Notes: generated from the letters alone by a model not told the origin. Counted from the stretch's first letter, positions 1-8,721 are shown. The stretch: 64,000 nt of DNA from Microbacterium terregens (GCF_039534975.1 NZ_BAAAWH010000001.1:682001-746000); one strand, 5' to 3'. Numbers and translations are program-made.

Positions 1-768
1 GCGTGGACGTCTGCGACGAGTCTGACGATCTTCGCGGTCGGCGCCGCACTGCTTGTCGCGTTCGTCCTTCGCGAGCGGCGTGCCGCCGAGCCGATCATCC
101 CCCTGGGGTTGTTCCGCCGCCGTCTCGTCGTGGTCATGGCGGTCCTGGGTCTGATGATGGGTGGAATCATGGTCGGGCTGACCGCCTTCGCCCCGATCTA
201 TCTGCAGGTGGCGGGAGGGGCATCGCCGATCTGGGCAGGCGTGGCGGTCGCGGCGATGGCGTTGGGGTTACCGGCATCCTCTGCGCTCGCCGGCACCCTG
301 TCCCTGCGGTGGGGATTGCGCCGCACAACCGTTCTGGGAGCGGTGCTCGCCGTCGCCGGGGTTGCAGGCTTGGCGGCATTCGCCCACTACCCGTCCGTGT
401 TCACGGTGGCTGCCTGTGCAGCCCTGGTGGGGATCGGTTTCGGCCTTACGACGGTGCCGGGGCTGGTGGCGCTTCAGGAAAGCGTTGCATGGAATCAGCG
501 CGGAATGGTCACCGGGCTCGTCACGTTCTTCCGTTCCCTCGGTCAGGTCCTCGGAGTTGCCGCGTTGGGCGCGGTCGGGAAGGCGATGCTCGGGGACGCG
601 GCGCGCGACCAAGACCCGTTGGTCGTTCAGTCGGCCATCGGCGTCGTGTTCACCCTGATGCTCGTGTTCGCGCTCATCCACCTGTTCGGCTCGTTCGCGA
701 TGCCCCGGTCGGTCGCGACAACCGGCGCGGGCGGCACACCTGCCGCGGCATCCCGTTCGGCGTCCTGA
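1..768 (+). CDS. MFS drug-type transporter, C-terminal part (5' end outside window)
   Basis: Open in frame from the first base to the stop at 768, so the gene begins before the window; about 255 residues are visible. It has at least five hydrophobic segments, and an RERRAAEP linker that reads like the loop between transmembrane helices of EmrB/QacA-type (14-helix) proton antiporters. It probably exports a toxic compound across the inner membrane, but the substrate cannot be read from this end. The internal ATG at 109 is not taken as the start because the frame is open and hydrophobic upstream. The family is clear; the specific role is not. Confidence 0.8.
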   Translation, partial: AWTSATSLTIFAVGAALLVAFVLRERRAAEPIIPLGLFRRRLVVVMAVLGLMMGGIMVGLTAFAPIYLQVAGGASPIWAGVAVAAMALGLPASSALAGTLSLRWGLRRTTVLGAVLAVAGVAGLAAFAHYPSVFTVAACAALVGIGFGLTTVPGLVALQESVAWNQRGMVTGLVTFFRSLGQVLGVAALGAVGKAMLGDAARDQDPLVVQSAIGVVFTLMLVFALIHLFGSFAMPRSVATTGAGGTPAAASRSAS

Positions 769-890
769 AGGGGCGCTCCCGCTTCACACCCTTGCCACAT
801 GCCCGCGGGGGGACGATGATGCTGACTGCGAAGTGCACCCAGCCTTCGGCCTGATGGCCGGCGTCCGCGCGTCGGCGGTGAAGAGGACTG

Positions 891-3263
891 TTGGCCAAGA
901 AGCGACAGATCGCCGATTACGACGAGTCGAAGCTGCGCATCTCGAAACCGGATCCCGTCGCTGCTGGCGCCCGTGGAGTCGTCGTCGCCGCCGAACGCGC
1001 ACTGCCGCGCGATGGGGTCGCCCGCACCGCGCGCACCTGGCTCACGATGAATCAGGTCGGCGGCTTCGACTGCATGAGCTGCGCGTGGCCCGACCCTGAC
1101 CCCGGCCAGCGGCATCCCGCCGAGTTCTGCGAGAACGGCGCCAAGGCGGTCGCAGAGGAGGCGACCGAGGACCGCGCGACACCGGAGTTCTTCGCCGCCC
1201 ACAGCATCGCCGAGATGGACTCCCATTCGGAGTACTGGCTGGGTCAGCAGGGACGCATCACTCACCCGATGGTCAAGCGTCCCGGAGCCACGCACTACGC
1301 GCCGATCGGATGGGACGAGGCGTTCGAGCTGATCGCCGCCGAATTACAGGGACTGTCCAGTCCGAATCAGGCGACGTTCTACACCTCGGGGCGTGCCTCC
1401 AACGAAGCGGCGTTCGCCTACCAGCTGTTCGCCCGGGCGTTCGGCACGAACAACCTGCCCGACTGCTCCAACATGTGTCACGAGTCGACCAGCGTCGCGC
1501 TCGCCGAGTCGATCGGGATCGGCAAGGCCAGCGTGGTCATGGCCGACGTCGAGCAGGCCGATCTGCTCATCCTCGCCGGACACAATCCGGGCACCAACCA
1601 TCCCCGCATGCTCACGCACGTGGAGATCGCGAAGCGGCGCGGCGCGAAGGTCCTCGCCATCAACCCGCTCAAAGAGACCGGGCTCACCCGGTTCAAGAAC
1701 CCGCAGAGCCCACGAGACGTCCTCGGCCGCGGCATCCGGGTGGCCGATCTTCACCTGCAGGTGAAGATCAACGGAGACCTGGCCCTCTTCCAGGCGATCG
1801 GGTCGCTGCTTGTGCAGTGGGACGCTCTGGACCACGACTTCATCGACCGCTACACCAGCGGTTTCGACGCATGGGCCGAGCATGTGCGGACCGTCGACTG
1901 GGACCAGGTGGTGGAAGCGACCGGTCTTGCCCGCGGAGAGATCGAAGCCGCGGCGCGAATGATCGCCGACTCCAAGAAGACGGTGTTCTGCTGGGCGATG
2001 GGCATCTGTCAGCACCGCAACGGTGTCGCCACGGTGAAGGAGATCGTGAACGTCGCGCTCGCTCAGGGGAACATCGGCAAGCCGGGAGCGGGCCTTCTGC
2101 CATTGCGCGGTCACTCGAACGTGCAGGGCGATCGCACGATGGGGATCTGGGAACGGCCGCCGACGGCCTTTCTGGACAAGCTGCAGGAGGAGTTCGGATT
2201 CGACCCGCCCCGCGAACCAGGGCATGACGTCGTCGACTCGATCCGGGCTCTGCGCGACGGAGAGGTCACGGTGTTCGTCGGGCTCGGGGGCAACTTCGTG
2301 CAGGCGAGCCCGGACAGCGGCGTCACGTATCGCGCGCTGCGGCGGGCGAAGCTGACGGTGCAGATCTCCACCAAGATCAACCGATCGCATCTCGTGTGCG
2401 GCGAGACCGCGCTGATCCTGCCGACGCTGGGGCGCACCGAGCACGACGTGCAGGCGAGCGGGCCGCAGTGGATCTCGGTCGAGGATTCCACGTGCTCCGT
2501 GCACTCCTCTCGGGGCCCGCTCCACCCCGCGAGCCCGCACCTTCGCTCCGAGGTCTCGATCATCACCTCGATCGCCGAGAAGACGCTGGACCAGCGCATG
2601 GGCATCGACTGGAGGGGCATGCGCGATGACTACCGACTCATCCGACGCCACATCTCCCGCGTCGTCGCGGGGTGCGAGGCCTATGAGGTCAACGTCCGTG
2701 CCCCGGGCGGCTTTCTGATGCCGCATCCACCACGCGACTCTCGGACCTTCCAGACCGGATCGGGACGCGCCGAGTTCGTCGTCTCCCCCCTCGAGCTGCT
2801 CGATGTCCCTCCCCGGCATCTGCTCCTGCAGACCATGCGCAGTCACGATCAGTTCAATACGACCGTGTACGGGCTCAGCGACCGCTATCGAGGGGTCAAC
2901 GGCGGGCGGAAGGTCGTCTTCCTCCATCGCGACGACATCGCCGCGCTGGGTTTCGACGACGGAGATCACGTCGATCTGATCACCCATTGGGATCAGGATG
3001 CTGTCGCCCGATCGGTCCGCGACTTCAGGATCGTCGAGTACGACATTCCGCGCGGCTGCGCTGCCGCCTACTACCCGGAGACCAACCCGCTGCTCCCGCT
3101 GGATGCGACCGCCCTCGGCAGCAACCAGCCGGCCGCCAAGTCGATCGTCGTCAGCCTGGTGCCCGCAGGGCAGAGCGCCGAAAACGGGGGCGAGGGGCAG
3201 CAGAAGGCGGTGGGCGCGGACTGGGTGCACAAGTCTCGCCCTCAGCCGGTTCATCTGTCCTGA
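891..3263 (+). CDS. FdhF/YdeP-family molybdopterin oxidoreductase
   Basis: A 790-residue protein with a TTG start preceded by GAGGA. It belongs to the alpha-subunit-like bis-MGD oxidoreductases of the FdhF/YdeP type. The N-terminal region has the family signature around FDCMSCAWPDP. The middle carries the molybdopterin oxidoreductase domain (FYTSGRASNEAAF, GHNPGTNHPRM, NVQGDRTMGIWE). The last ~130 residues form the dinucleotide-binding domain (QFNTTVYGLSDRYRG). There is no in-frame TGA, hence no selenocysteine. YdeP is linked to acid resistance in enteric bacteria, and formate is often proposed as substrate, but neither is shown here. A molybdate importer lies 11 kb downstream. The TTG start is the best ribosome-site match but is not certain. 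Confidence 0.9.
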   Translation: MAKKRQIADYDESKLRISKPDPVAAGARGVVVAAERALPRDGVARTARTWLTMNQVGGFDCMSCAWPDPDPGQRHPAEFCENGAKAVAEEATEDRATPEFFAAHSIAEMDSHSEYWLGQQGRITHPMVKRPGATHYAPIGWDEAFELIAAELQGLSSPNQATFYTSGRASNEAAFAYQLFARAFGTNNLPDCSNMCHESTSVALAESIGIGKASVVMADVEQADLLILAGHNPGTNHPRMLTHVEIAKRRGAKVLAINPLKETGLTRFKNPQSPRDVLGRGIRVADLHLQVKINGDLALFQAIGSLLVQWDALDHDFIDRYTSGFDAWAEHVRTVDWDQVVEATGLARGEIEAAARMIADSKKTVFCWAMGICQHRNGVATVKEIVNVALAQGNIGKPGAGLLPLRGHSNVQGDRTMGIWERPPTAFLDKLQEEFGFDPPREPGHDVVDSIRALRDGEVTVFVGLGGNFVQASPDSGVTYRALRRAKLTVQISTKINRSHLVCGETALILPTLGRTEHDVQASGPQWISVEDSTCSVHSSRGPLHPASPHLRSEVSIITSIAEKTLDQRMGIDWRGMRDDYRLIRRHISRVVAGCEAYEVNVRAPGGFLMPHPPRDSRTFQTGSGRAEFVVSPLELLDVPPRHLLLQTMRSHDQFNTTVYGLSDRYRGVNGGRKVVFLHRDDIAALGFDDGDHVDLITHWDQDAVARSVRDFRIVEYDIPRGCAAAYYPETNPLLPLDATALGSNQPAAKSIVVSLVPAGQSAENGGEGQQKAVGADWVHKSRPQPVHLS

Positions 3264-3314
3264 CGGACCCGCGACCCACCGGAGCGCGTGGTTCCCGTCG
3301 GCGACGTTCTCGCG

Positions 3315-3374
3315 TTCCGCAGTCGTAAATGGCGGGATCGGCCCGCCTGCGCTTCGCAACAAGTGACTGCGGAA
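3315..3374. repeat. Nested inverted repeat downstream of the molybdoenzyme
   Basis: TTCCGCAGTC (3315-3324) is perfectly inverted as GACTGCGGAA (3365-3374). The 40-nt spacer contains a second hairpin, GGCGGG (3331-3336) with CCCGCC (3342-3347). It may terminate the upstream gene, although there is no T-run, or be a small dispersed palindromic repeat. The right arm resembles sequence at 54614-54629. Confidence 0.5.
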
Positions 3375-3431
3375 TCAGGCGTGCCGGAGGGGGAGCTGTG
3401 GCTCCGCCTGCCGTTCACGATCCAGGCGCGC

Positions 3432-3466
3432 GAGAACCCCCCGGCCGAACGGCACGGGGGGTTCTC
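3432..3466 (-). terminator. Rho-independent terminator after csbD
   Basis: Perfect 11-bp stem GAGAACCCCCC / GGGGGGTTCTC with a 13-nt loop, ten bases beyond the csbD stop. There is no long T-run, as usual in actinobacteria. Confidence 0.75.
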
Positions 3467-3476
3467 ATCCAGCGGC

Positions 3477-3647
3477 TTACTTGAACGCGTCTTTGACGTT
3501 CTCGCCGGCCTTCTTGAGGTTGGCCTTCGTCTGGTCGGCCTCGCCCTCACGCTCGAGGCTTTCGTTGTTCGTTCCCTTGCCGACAGCCTCTTTGGCCTTG
3601 CCGGTCACGTCTTCGGCTGCGTTCTTGATCTTGTCGTCGAGTCCCAT
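3477..3647 (-). CDS. CsbD-family stress protein
   Basis: A 56-residue, highly charged helical protein beginning MGLDDKIKNAAEDVTGKAKE, the standard CsbD signature. CsbD proteins are small, abundant general-stress proteins of unknown biochemical role. The start at 3647 is chosen because GGAAGGA lies just upstream and the family begins here; an in-frame upstream ATG would add 15 residues without family similarity. It is monocistronic, with its own terminator. Confidence 0.92.
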   Translation of the reverse strand: MGLDDKIKNAAEDVTGKAKEAVGKGTNNESLEREGEADQTKANLKKAGENVKDAFK

Positions 3648-3793
3648 TGCGATTCCTTCCGTGCGAATCCGGGTGTCTCCCGTGCCTGCCACGTTACGTC
3701 GCGGATGCCGGACCCAGAGGGGGCTCGCGCGCTGGCGTCACCTGTGCTAACGCAGTTTCTCGTGGGTCCGGGACCGCCTCGAACGTGCCCTCG

Positions 3794-4930
3794 TCAGAGC
3801 GGAGCGGGCGCCGGGGCGCTCATCTCGAGGGCGGGGAACGCGCGCAGCACCATGTCCACGAGCCGATCGAGCGGACGGGTGAGGGGGTCAGTGACGGGCA
3901 TGCCCAGGTCGAGTTCGTATTCGTCGATCACCGTGCCCACTTCGTCGTCGCTCATGTGCTCGTGATTGATGGTGACGCCGATGACTGTGGTGTCGGCGAA
4001 CGCCTCGATGAGTGCGATCTCGCTGGCTACGGTCGGCATCGGGAGCATCGGGAAGTCTCCCAGCGACGTGCGCTTCGGAGCATGCTGCACGATGACGCCG
4101 GCCGGCCGGCTTCCGCGCAGGATGTATGCCGACGTCAGATAGGCCGGATGGCTGAGCGCACCCTGACCCTCGACGACGATGATGTCGGGATGTTCGCCCT
4201 CGTATGCGGCGACGACCTGATTCTCCACCTCGCCGGAGCAGAACTGCGGAACCATGGCGTCCAGCGCGACGCCGTACTTGCCGCCCTGGATGAGCGTCGT
4301 CTGGCCCGTGCCGACCAGGACCGCCTTGATTCCCCGGGCGTTGAGCGACTGGACCAGAAGGGTGGCCGTCGTGCGCTTGCCGATCGCCCCGTCCGTGCCG
4401 AGGACGGCGATCCGGGGGCACGGGACGTCGAAGATCCGTCCCGAGAACTGGTGGAGGTCCTGCTTCGCCTTCGGCTGGCGCACGTCGGTGATCGTGACAT
4501 CGGCGAGGAGGCTGGCAGCGGCGAACTCGATGTCGTCATTGAGGAACTCGTGGAGGCCGTTGATGATGTGCATGCCCCGCGCGATGCCCTCGAGCAGCAC
4601 GACGCGCTGTGCCGCGGAAAGCAGCCCGGAGGCCGGCGCGATGCCGCAGATGAGGTAGTCGGGCACCCGCCCGGCGGAGGCGATCGCCTCGGCCAGGTTG
4701 CCGAGCACCGGGATGCCGTTGGCGACGCCATCGAGATGCATACCGGCGTCGGCACCCGCCCGCGTGCTGTCGATGACGCTCAGGATCTCGTACCGCTCGG
4801 AGTGGCGCACGAGACCGTTGGCGGTCTTGCCGTCCTGCTGACCGAACTGCCCCTCGCAGTAGACGATGGCCGTGGTGCCGGAGGGCAACGAGGCCGCGAT
4901 GGAATCAGAACTGGGGACGGACGAGAGCAT
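3794..4930 (-). CDS. DUF1611-family P-loop protein
   Basis: A 378-residue protein of the DUF1611 family. The N-terminal half is a Rossmann-like domain (about residues 15-150). The C-terminal half is a P-loop domain with Walker A GTDGAIGKRTT near residue 180 and a Walker B-like IIVVEGQGAL. Some relatives take part in D-amino-acid metabolism (DgcN type, paired with a racemase), but no such partner is adjacent here, so function is open. The ATG at 4930 is preceded by AGAGGA at 4936-4941, and that ribosome site lies in one arm of an 8-bp hairpin (see leader). It appears to be a single-gene unit. Confidence 0.85.
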   Translation of the reverse strand: MLSSVPSSDSIAASLPSGTTAIVYCEGQFGQQDGKTANGLVRHSERYEILSVIDSTRAGADAGMHLDGVANGIPVLGNLAEAIASAGRVPDYLICGIAPASGLLSAAQRVVLLEGIARGMHIINGLHEFLNDDIEFAAASLLADVTITDVRQPKAKQDLHQFSGRIFDVPCPRIAVLGTDGAIGKRTTATLLVQSLNARGIKAVLVGTGQTTLIQGGKYGVALDAMVPQFCSGEVENQVVAAYEGEHPDIIVVEGQGALSHPAYLTSAYILRGSRPAGVIVQHAPKRTSLGDFPMLPMPTVASEIALIEAFADTTVIGVTINHEHMSDDEVGTVIDEYELDLGMPVTDPLTRPLDRLVDMVLRAFPALEMSAPAPAPL

Positions 4931-5080
4931 GACATTCCTCTGAGTGATTCAGAGGAGGCGACGGAGTCGTGGCCGGGCGGTTGCCCAACGGTCAGCGAAA
5001 CTCTTCCCTGATCCGGCATTCGCCGGTACTGTCACGATACCGTTCGGGCCTGAGAGCACCGAGACCCCGGAACGCGGGCG
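4931..5080 (-). promoter_or_regulatory. Structured leader with a hairpin masking the ribosome-binding site
   Basis: TCCTCTGA (4949-4956 on this strand) is a perfect 8-bp inverted partner of TCAGAGGA (4936-4943) with a 5-nt loop. The second arm contains the AGAGGA ribosome site of the DUF1611 gene. Further upstream on the same strand are a CCGGC-GAAT-GCCGG hairpin and a GGGCAACC-containing stem. The layout suits a translational on/off switch. I could not match it to a known riboswitch class. Confidence 0.5.
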
Positions 5081-6997
5081 TCACACGCGAAGTTCGGCGT
5101 CGGACCGCTGCGGCTGCAGGAACCTGGCGAGGAAGTCCTCGAGCTCGCCGACGGCATCCAGCGGCAGCACGTGTGCGACGTACTGGTCCGGGCGTACCAG
5201 GACGAGGCATCCGGTGGCGCGGTCGATGCCCCGCGCGTCGAAGATGTCGTCGCCCTTCGCCGACGGCGCGAACGCCTTGTCGTAGTCGGCCAGTCCGTAC
5301 CGGCCCTTGTGCGGACGCAGCAGCTCGGGCAAGGCTGTCGGCTCCACCTCGCGATGGCTCTGTTGCAGGATGCCGCGCACATCGATGACCGCGTCGATGT
5401 CCGCGCCGTCCGGGGTGACGCGCGTGGCCGGGCCGTCCATCCACTGCTCCGCGAACGCCCGGAGCCGTGAGGCGGGGTCGGTGACGGTGCGCCGATCGCC
5501 GAATGCATAGAGGCGCCAGCGACCGTCGGCGCGGTGGACATGGCCCAGCTCGAGCGGCTCGGCGTCCCCGATGCGCGCGACCGGCGCGGAATGGAATCGC
5601 TCGCCGATCGGAAAACCGGTCGCGAGGTGCTGCCAGGTCGCGTCGCCGGTGAGGAGGGCGGGGGGATAGTGCGTGGCCGTCCCGGCGGTGTAGCGGCCCT
5701 GCTTCTGGAAGTGGTTCTGCAGCGCGGCCGGATCCACGCCCTCGCCCGAGCCGGCATCCAAGGGCTTCGCGCTCATCATCGCGGCCCACTCCTTGTCGAA
5801 GTCGATCAGGTTCTGCGCGACGGCCTGGCGCTCCGCAGAGTACGTGTGCAGCAGCTCGGGGGCGCTGCGACCCTCGAGGACGGCGGCGAGCTTCCAGCCG
5901 ATGTTGAACGCATCCTGCATGGACACGTTCATGCCCTGCCCGGCCTTCGGGCTGTGGGTGTGGCACGCGTCGCCGGCGACGAAGACACGAGGCAGGCGCG
6001 TCGCGATCTGGTCCACCGGCACATCGTCGAACTTGTCCGTGAGTCGCTGGCCGATCTCGTAGACCGACCACCAGACGATCTCTTTGACCTCGAGCGCGTG
6101 CGGGTGAAGGATGCGGCCCGCGGCCGCGATCAGATCGTCCGAGGTGATGGCACGCCCGGCGACACGCTCGCCGGGGTCCAGTTCGTCCATCTCGATGTAG
6201 AACCGGACGAGGTAGCCGCCCTCGCGCGGGATGATGATCATGTTGCCGGCGTCGGTGGACTGGATGACCGACTTGAAGCGGATGTCCGGATAGTCGGTGA
6301 CCACCAGCGCATCCATGACGCCCCACGCCTGGTTGGCCGAGTCGCCGTGCAGCACCCGGCCGATCGACTGCCGCACGGTGCTGCGCGCGCCGTCGCAGCC
6401 GACGACGTACCGCGCTCGCACGATGCTCTCCTCACCGGTGTCGACGCGGCGCATCCGGACCACGACCGGGTAGTCCGCGGCATCCGTCACGTCCACCGCC
6501 AGCACTTCGACGCCGTACTCCGGCTCGAGCCGGCGAGGGGCGGTGCGCATCTTCTCGAGCAGGAACTCCTGCACGCGGGCCTGGTTCAAGATGACGTGGG
6601 GGAACTCGGAGAGTCCCTCTTCGACATCCTGGATCCGCCCGCTGCGCACGATGCGGGAACCGTCGGCGGGGTCCGGGCGCCAGAAGACGGTCTCGGTGAC
6701 CTGCGCCGCCTCTTTCAGCACGCGGTCGGCGATATCGAACGCCTCGAACATCTCCACCGAACGGCACGCGATGCCGTCCGCCTGGCCCAGCTCGAGCGCA
6801 CCGGCACGGCGCTCGACGATGCGGGTGCGAATGCCCGGAAAGGCGGCGAGCTGGGCGCCCAGCACGCAGCCGGCGGGTCCGGTGCCGACGATGAGCACGT
6901 CGACGGTGTCGTCGCCCTTCGGCTCGTTCGTCGCGGCCGGGTCGGCGCGCAGGATCGCCGGATCGCCGGTGTGGAAGCCGTTCAAGTACGCCTGCAT
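5081..6997 (-). CDS. FAD-dependent aromatic monooxygenase (phenol 2-monooxygenase type)
   Basis: A 638-residue class A flavoprotein hydroxylase. The FAD-binding motif VGTGPAGCVLGAQLA starts near residue 36. The mid-protein GCDGARSTVR and the second FAD motif FVAGDACHTHSPKAGQG are present. A thioredoxin-like C-terminal domain of about 160 residues is typical of phenol hydroxylases. It should hydroxylate a phenolic ring with NAD(P)H and O2 in the cytoplasm; the exact substrate is unknown. The start at 6997 follows AAAGGAG; the longer open frame upstream has no family similarity. The same strand carries a tandem MarR regulator and a flavin reductase upstream. Class A enzymes reduce their own FAD, so the reductase may serve something else. 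Confidence 0.88.
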   Translation of the reverse strand: MQAYLNGFHTGDPAILRADPAATNEPKGDDTVDVLIVGTGPAGCVLGAQLAAFPGIRTRIVERRAGALELGQADGIACRSVEMFEAFDIADRVLKEAAQVTETVFWRPDPADGSRIVRSGRIQDVEEGLSEFPHVILNQARVQEFLLEKMRTAPRRLEPEYGVEVLAVDVTDAADYPVVVRMRRVDTGEESIVRARYVVGCDGARSTVRQSIGRVLHGDSANQAWGVMDALVVTDYPDIRFKSVIQSTDAGNMIIIPREGGYLVRFYIEMDELDPGERVAGRAITSDDLIAAAGRILHPHALEVKEIVWWSVYEIGQRLTDKFDDVPVDQIATRLPRVFVAGDACHTHSPKAGQGMNVSMQDAFNIGWKLAAVLEGRSAPELLHTYSAERQAVAQNLIDFDKEWAAMMSAKPLDAGSGEGVDPAALQNHFQKQGRYTAGTATHYPPALLTGDATWQHLATGFPIGERFHSAPVARIGDAEPLELGHVHRADGRWRLYAFGDRRTVTDPASRLRAFAEQWMDGPATRVTPDGADIDAVIDVRGILQQSHREVEPTALPELLRPHKGRYGLADYDKAFAPSAKGDDIFDARGIDRATGCLVLVRPDQYVAHVLPLDAVGELEDFLARFLQPQRSDAELRV

Positions 6998-7048
6998 GGC
7001 CGCTCCTTTGCGTGGGATCGCTCGTCCGCGAGACCGACCCGGAATTAG

Positions 7049-7065
7049 TACGTATACGGAGGATA
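7049..7065 (-). promoter_or_regulatory. Promoter with palindromic operator for the monooxygenase
   Basis: TATCCT (minus strand, 7060-7065) is a good -10 box. The perfect palindrome CGTATACG (7051-7058) sits at the expected transcription start, inside an AT-rich patch (TTAGTACGTATAC). It is a candidate binding site for the adjacent MarR-type repressor. Confidence 0.5.
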
Positions 7066-7125
7066 CCGCAGGCGCGTGTCCGAACACAAGGCGAGCAGTG
7101 TCCAAGCGCCCGCCCGACATGGCGC

Positions 7126-8010
7126 TCAGGGCGCTGCGATATAGGCGACCGGCGCCAGCAATGCCAGGAATCTCTCCCGGTCCTGCGGGGTGAGCGGTTC
7201 CAGCAGCCGCTCCTGCACGAGGGCGACGCGGGGCGTGAATCCACTCACCGCGGACTCCCCCGCGGGGCTGAGCGAAAGCACGCGGCGGCGGCCGTCCGCG
7301 GCATCCGGTTCTCGCGTGATCCACCCGCGACGCGCAAGGCGCTGGACGAGGTCTGCGGCCGTGGACTTGTCCAGCGCCGCCAGCTCGCCGAGTTCACGCT
7401 GGCTGATCGACGGGTGGGTGGCCAGCACGCGCAACGCGGCATACTGCGGACCGGTGAGTTCCCGATCGAACTCCGCGGCGAACAGCGCGGTGTGCACCTG
7501 CTGCGCACGCCGCAGCAGGTGCCCGGGGATGTGCAGCGGAGAGTACGTGCCGTCCTCGCCCCGCGGGTCGACGCGGGCCGTGCGCCGGAGCAGTTCCGTG
7601 AACTCACCGCGGGCCTCGGTGGGAAGCGGGGCCAGCAGGCGTTCCTGCACTCTCTGGACCTTCGTGCGCAGGCTCGCAAGCGCGTCGACGGCGCCCGCCG
7701 CGGGCATCAGGATGTCCCGCCGCGCATCCGAGGGACTCCGCGCCCGCGTGACCCACCCGCGTCCGGCCAAGCGCGCCACGACATCCATCGTGGACGACGT
7801 GTCGAGGGACGCCACGTCGGACACATGGCGCTGGTCTGCGCCCGGCGAAGCCGCGATCGCCGCGAGCACCGCATACTGCGGGCTCGTCGGATCGCTGCCG
7901 ACCTCCTCCAGCCACTGCGCGTTGTGCACCTGCTGCGCGAGTCGCAGCAGATGACCGCAGACTCGCGAGAGTCCGGCGGAATCGGGATGCCGCGTCTGCA
8001 GATCGCTCAT
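7126..8010 (-). CDS. Tandem MarR regulator (two MarR domains in one chain)
   Basis: A 294-residue protein made of two homologous MarR winged-helix halves, about residues 12-150 and 155-294. Matching landmarks are GHLLRLAQQVH/GHLLRRAQQVH, SPQYAVLAAIA/GPQYAALRVLA, RLAGRGWVTR/RLARRGWITR and VQERLLAPL/VQERLLEPL. Ordinary MarR proteins are ~140-160 residues and act as homodimers, so this is best read as a covalent pseudo-dimer. The start at 8010 follows GGGAGGA. It lies between a flavin reductase and an aromatic monooxygenase on the same strand and probably represses them until an aromatic ligand binds. The two recognition helices differ, which may allow asymmetric operators. Confidence 0.88.
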   Translation of the reverse strand: MSDLQTRHPDSAGLSRVCGHLLRLAQQVHNAQWLEEVGSDPTSPQYAVLAAIAASPGADQRHVSDVASLDTSSTMDVVARLAGRGWVTRARSPSDARRDILMPAAGAVDALASLRTKVQRVQERLLAPLPTEARGEFTELLRRTARVDPRGEDGTYSPLHIPGHLLRRAQQVHTALFAAEFDRELTGPQYAALRVLATHPSISQRELGELAALDKSTAADLVQRLARRGWITREPDAADGRRRVLSLSPAGESAVSGFTPRVALVQERLLEPLTPQDRERFLALLAPVAYIAAP

Positions 8011-8023
8011 CACCGTTCCTCCC

Positions 8024-8043
8024 GACACCGTCGTGTCAGGATA
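8024..8043 (-). promoter_or_regulatory. Promoter and possible operator of the tandem MarR gene
   Basis: -10 box TATCCT (minus strand, 8038-8043) followed by the inverted repeat GACAC-CGTC-GTGTC (8024-8037) at the expected transcription start. This would suit autoregulation, but its sequence differs from the palindrome before the monooxygenase. Confidence 0.4.
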
Positions 8044-8136
8044 CCGACCGATCCGAGGCGGGACTCCCCGACGCGATCAAGCCGACCCCGGCCCACCAAG
8101 CAGACGGCGCGAGCGGAACCCGCCGTGCGGTCGCGG

Positions 8137-8715
8137 CTACTCGTCCTCGATGCGGGAGTGGTCGCCGAGCCGGTGCCACGAACGGTTGTGGTACACCAGC
8201 GCATCGCCGTGCTCGCCCGGCGAGATGTCTCGCTCGACCTGCGAATTCAGAGCGTGCGCGGCGAAGACGGTCGAGCCGCCGGCATCCATCCGGCCGATGA
8301 CCGCGCACCGCACCCACGCTCGCACGTCGTGATACACGGGCTCGCCCGTGGGCAGTCGCGAGAACCGTTGCGGGTCGGCGAAGCGATCGCGGCCGCTGGC
8401 GGCGCCGAGTCGAGCCAGCTCGACATCGTGTGCGTCCAGCAGATGAACGATGACCGTCTCGGCGCGGGCGAGCACCTCGGCGGCAGAGGATTGGTCCGAT
8501 ATCGAGAAGACCAGCAGCGGCGGGTCCGCGCTCACCGATGACACGGAGGTCGCCGTCAGCGCGACGGGGCCGTCGCCCGCGTCGGCGGTGATGATCGAAA
8601 CCCCACCGGGATGACCGCGGAACAGCGTCTTGAAGTCCTCGGCCGAGAGCGAGGGTCCGAACGCGTGCCGCGACGCGTCATCCGCGCGCGGGGTCGTCGG
8701 TGCGGGTTGGCTCAT
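8137..8715 (-). CDS. Flavin reductase family protein (HpaC-like)
   Basis: A 192-residue flavin reductase-domain protein. The core runs from FRGHPGGVSIITAD through ALTATSVSSVSADPPLLVFS, the FMN-binding segment of NAD(P)H:flavin oxidoreductases that supply FMNH2/FADH2 to two-component monooxygenases, and ends at LVYHNRSWHRL. It is cytoplasmic. No two-component partner is adjacent; the neighbouring monooxygenase is the single-component type, so co-regulation via the MarR protein is more likely than direct partnership. The transcript is probably leaderless (TAGCGT, 6 nt, ATG). Confidence 0.88.
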   Translation of the reverse strand: MSQPAPTTPRADDASRHAFGPSLSAEDFKTLFRGHPGGVSIITADAGDGPVALTATSVSSVSADPPLLVFSISDQSSAAEVLARAETVIVHLLDAHDVELARLGAASGRDRFADPQRFSRLPTGEPVYHDVRAWVRCAVIGRMDAGGSTVFAAHALNSQVERDISPGEHGDALVYHNRSWHRLGDHSRIEDE

Positions 8716-8721
8716 ATATAG

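Noticed and set aside
891..3263. Selenocysteine-containing formate dehydrogenase
   Set aside because: No in-frame TGA and no SECIS-like context; the protein is of the FdhF/YdeP family, for which formate oxidation is unproven.
1344..3362. Long antisense open frame (672 codons) opposite the molybdoenzyme
   Set aside because: The plus-strand frame encodes a full, recognisable protein; in GC-rich DNA the opposite strand stays open by codon bias, and the antisense product has no recognisable motif.
4931..5080. SAM-type riboswitch before the DUF1611 gene
   Set aside because: A CTGACC...GGGCAACC stretch is reminiscent of the SAM core, but the flanking helices and conserved bulges could not be found; kept only as an unassigned structured leader.
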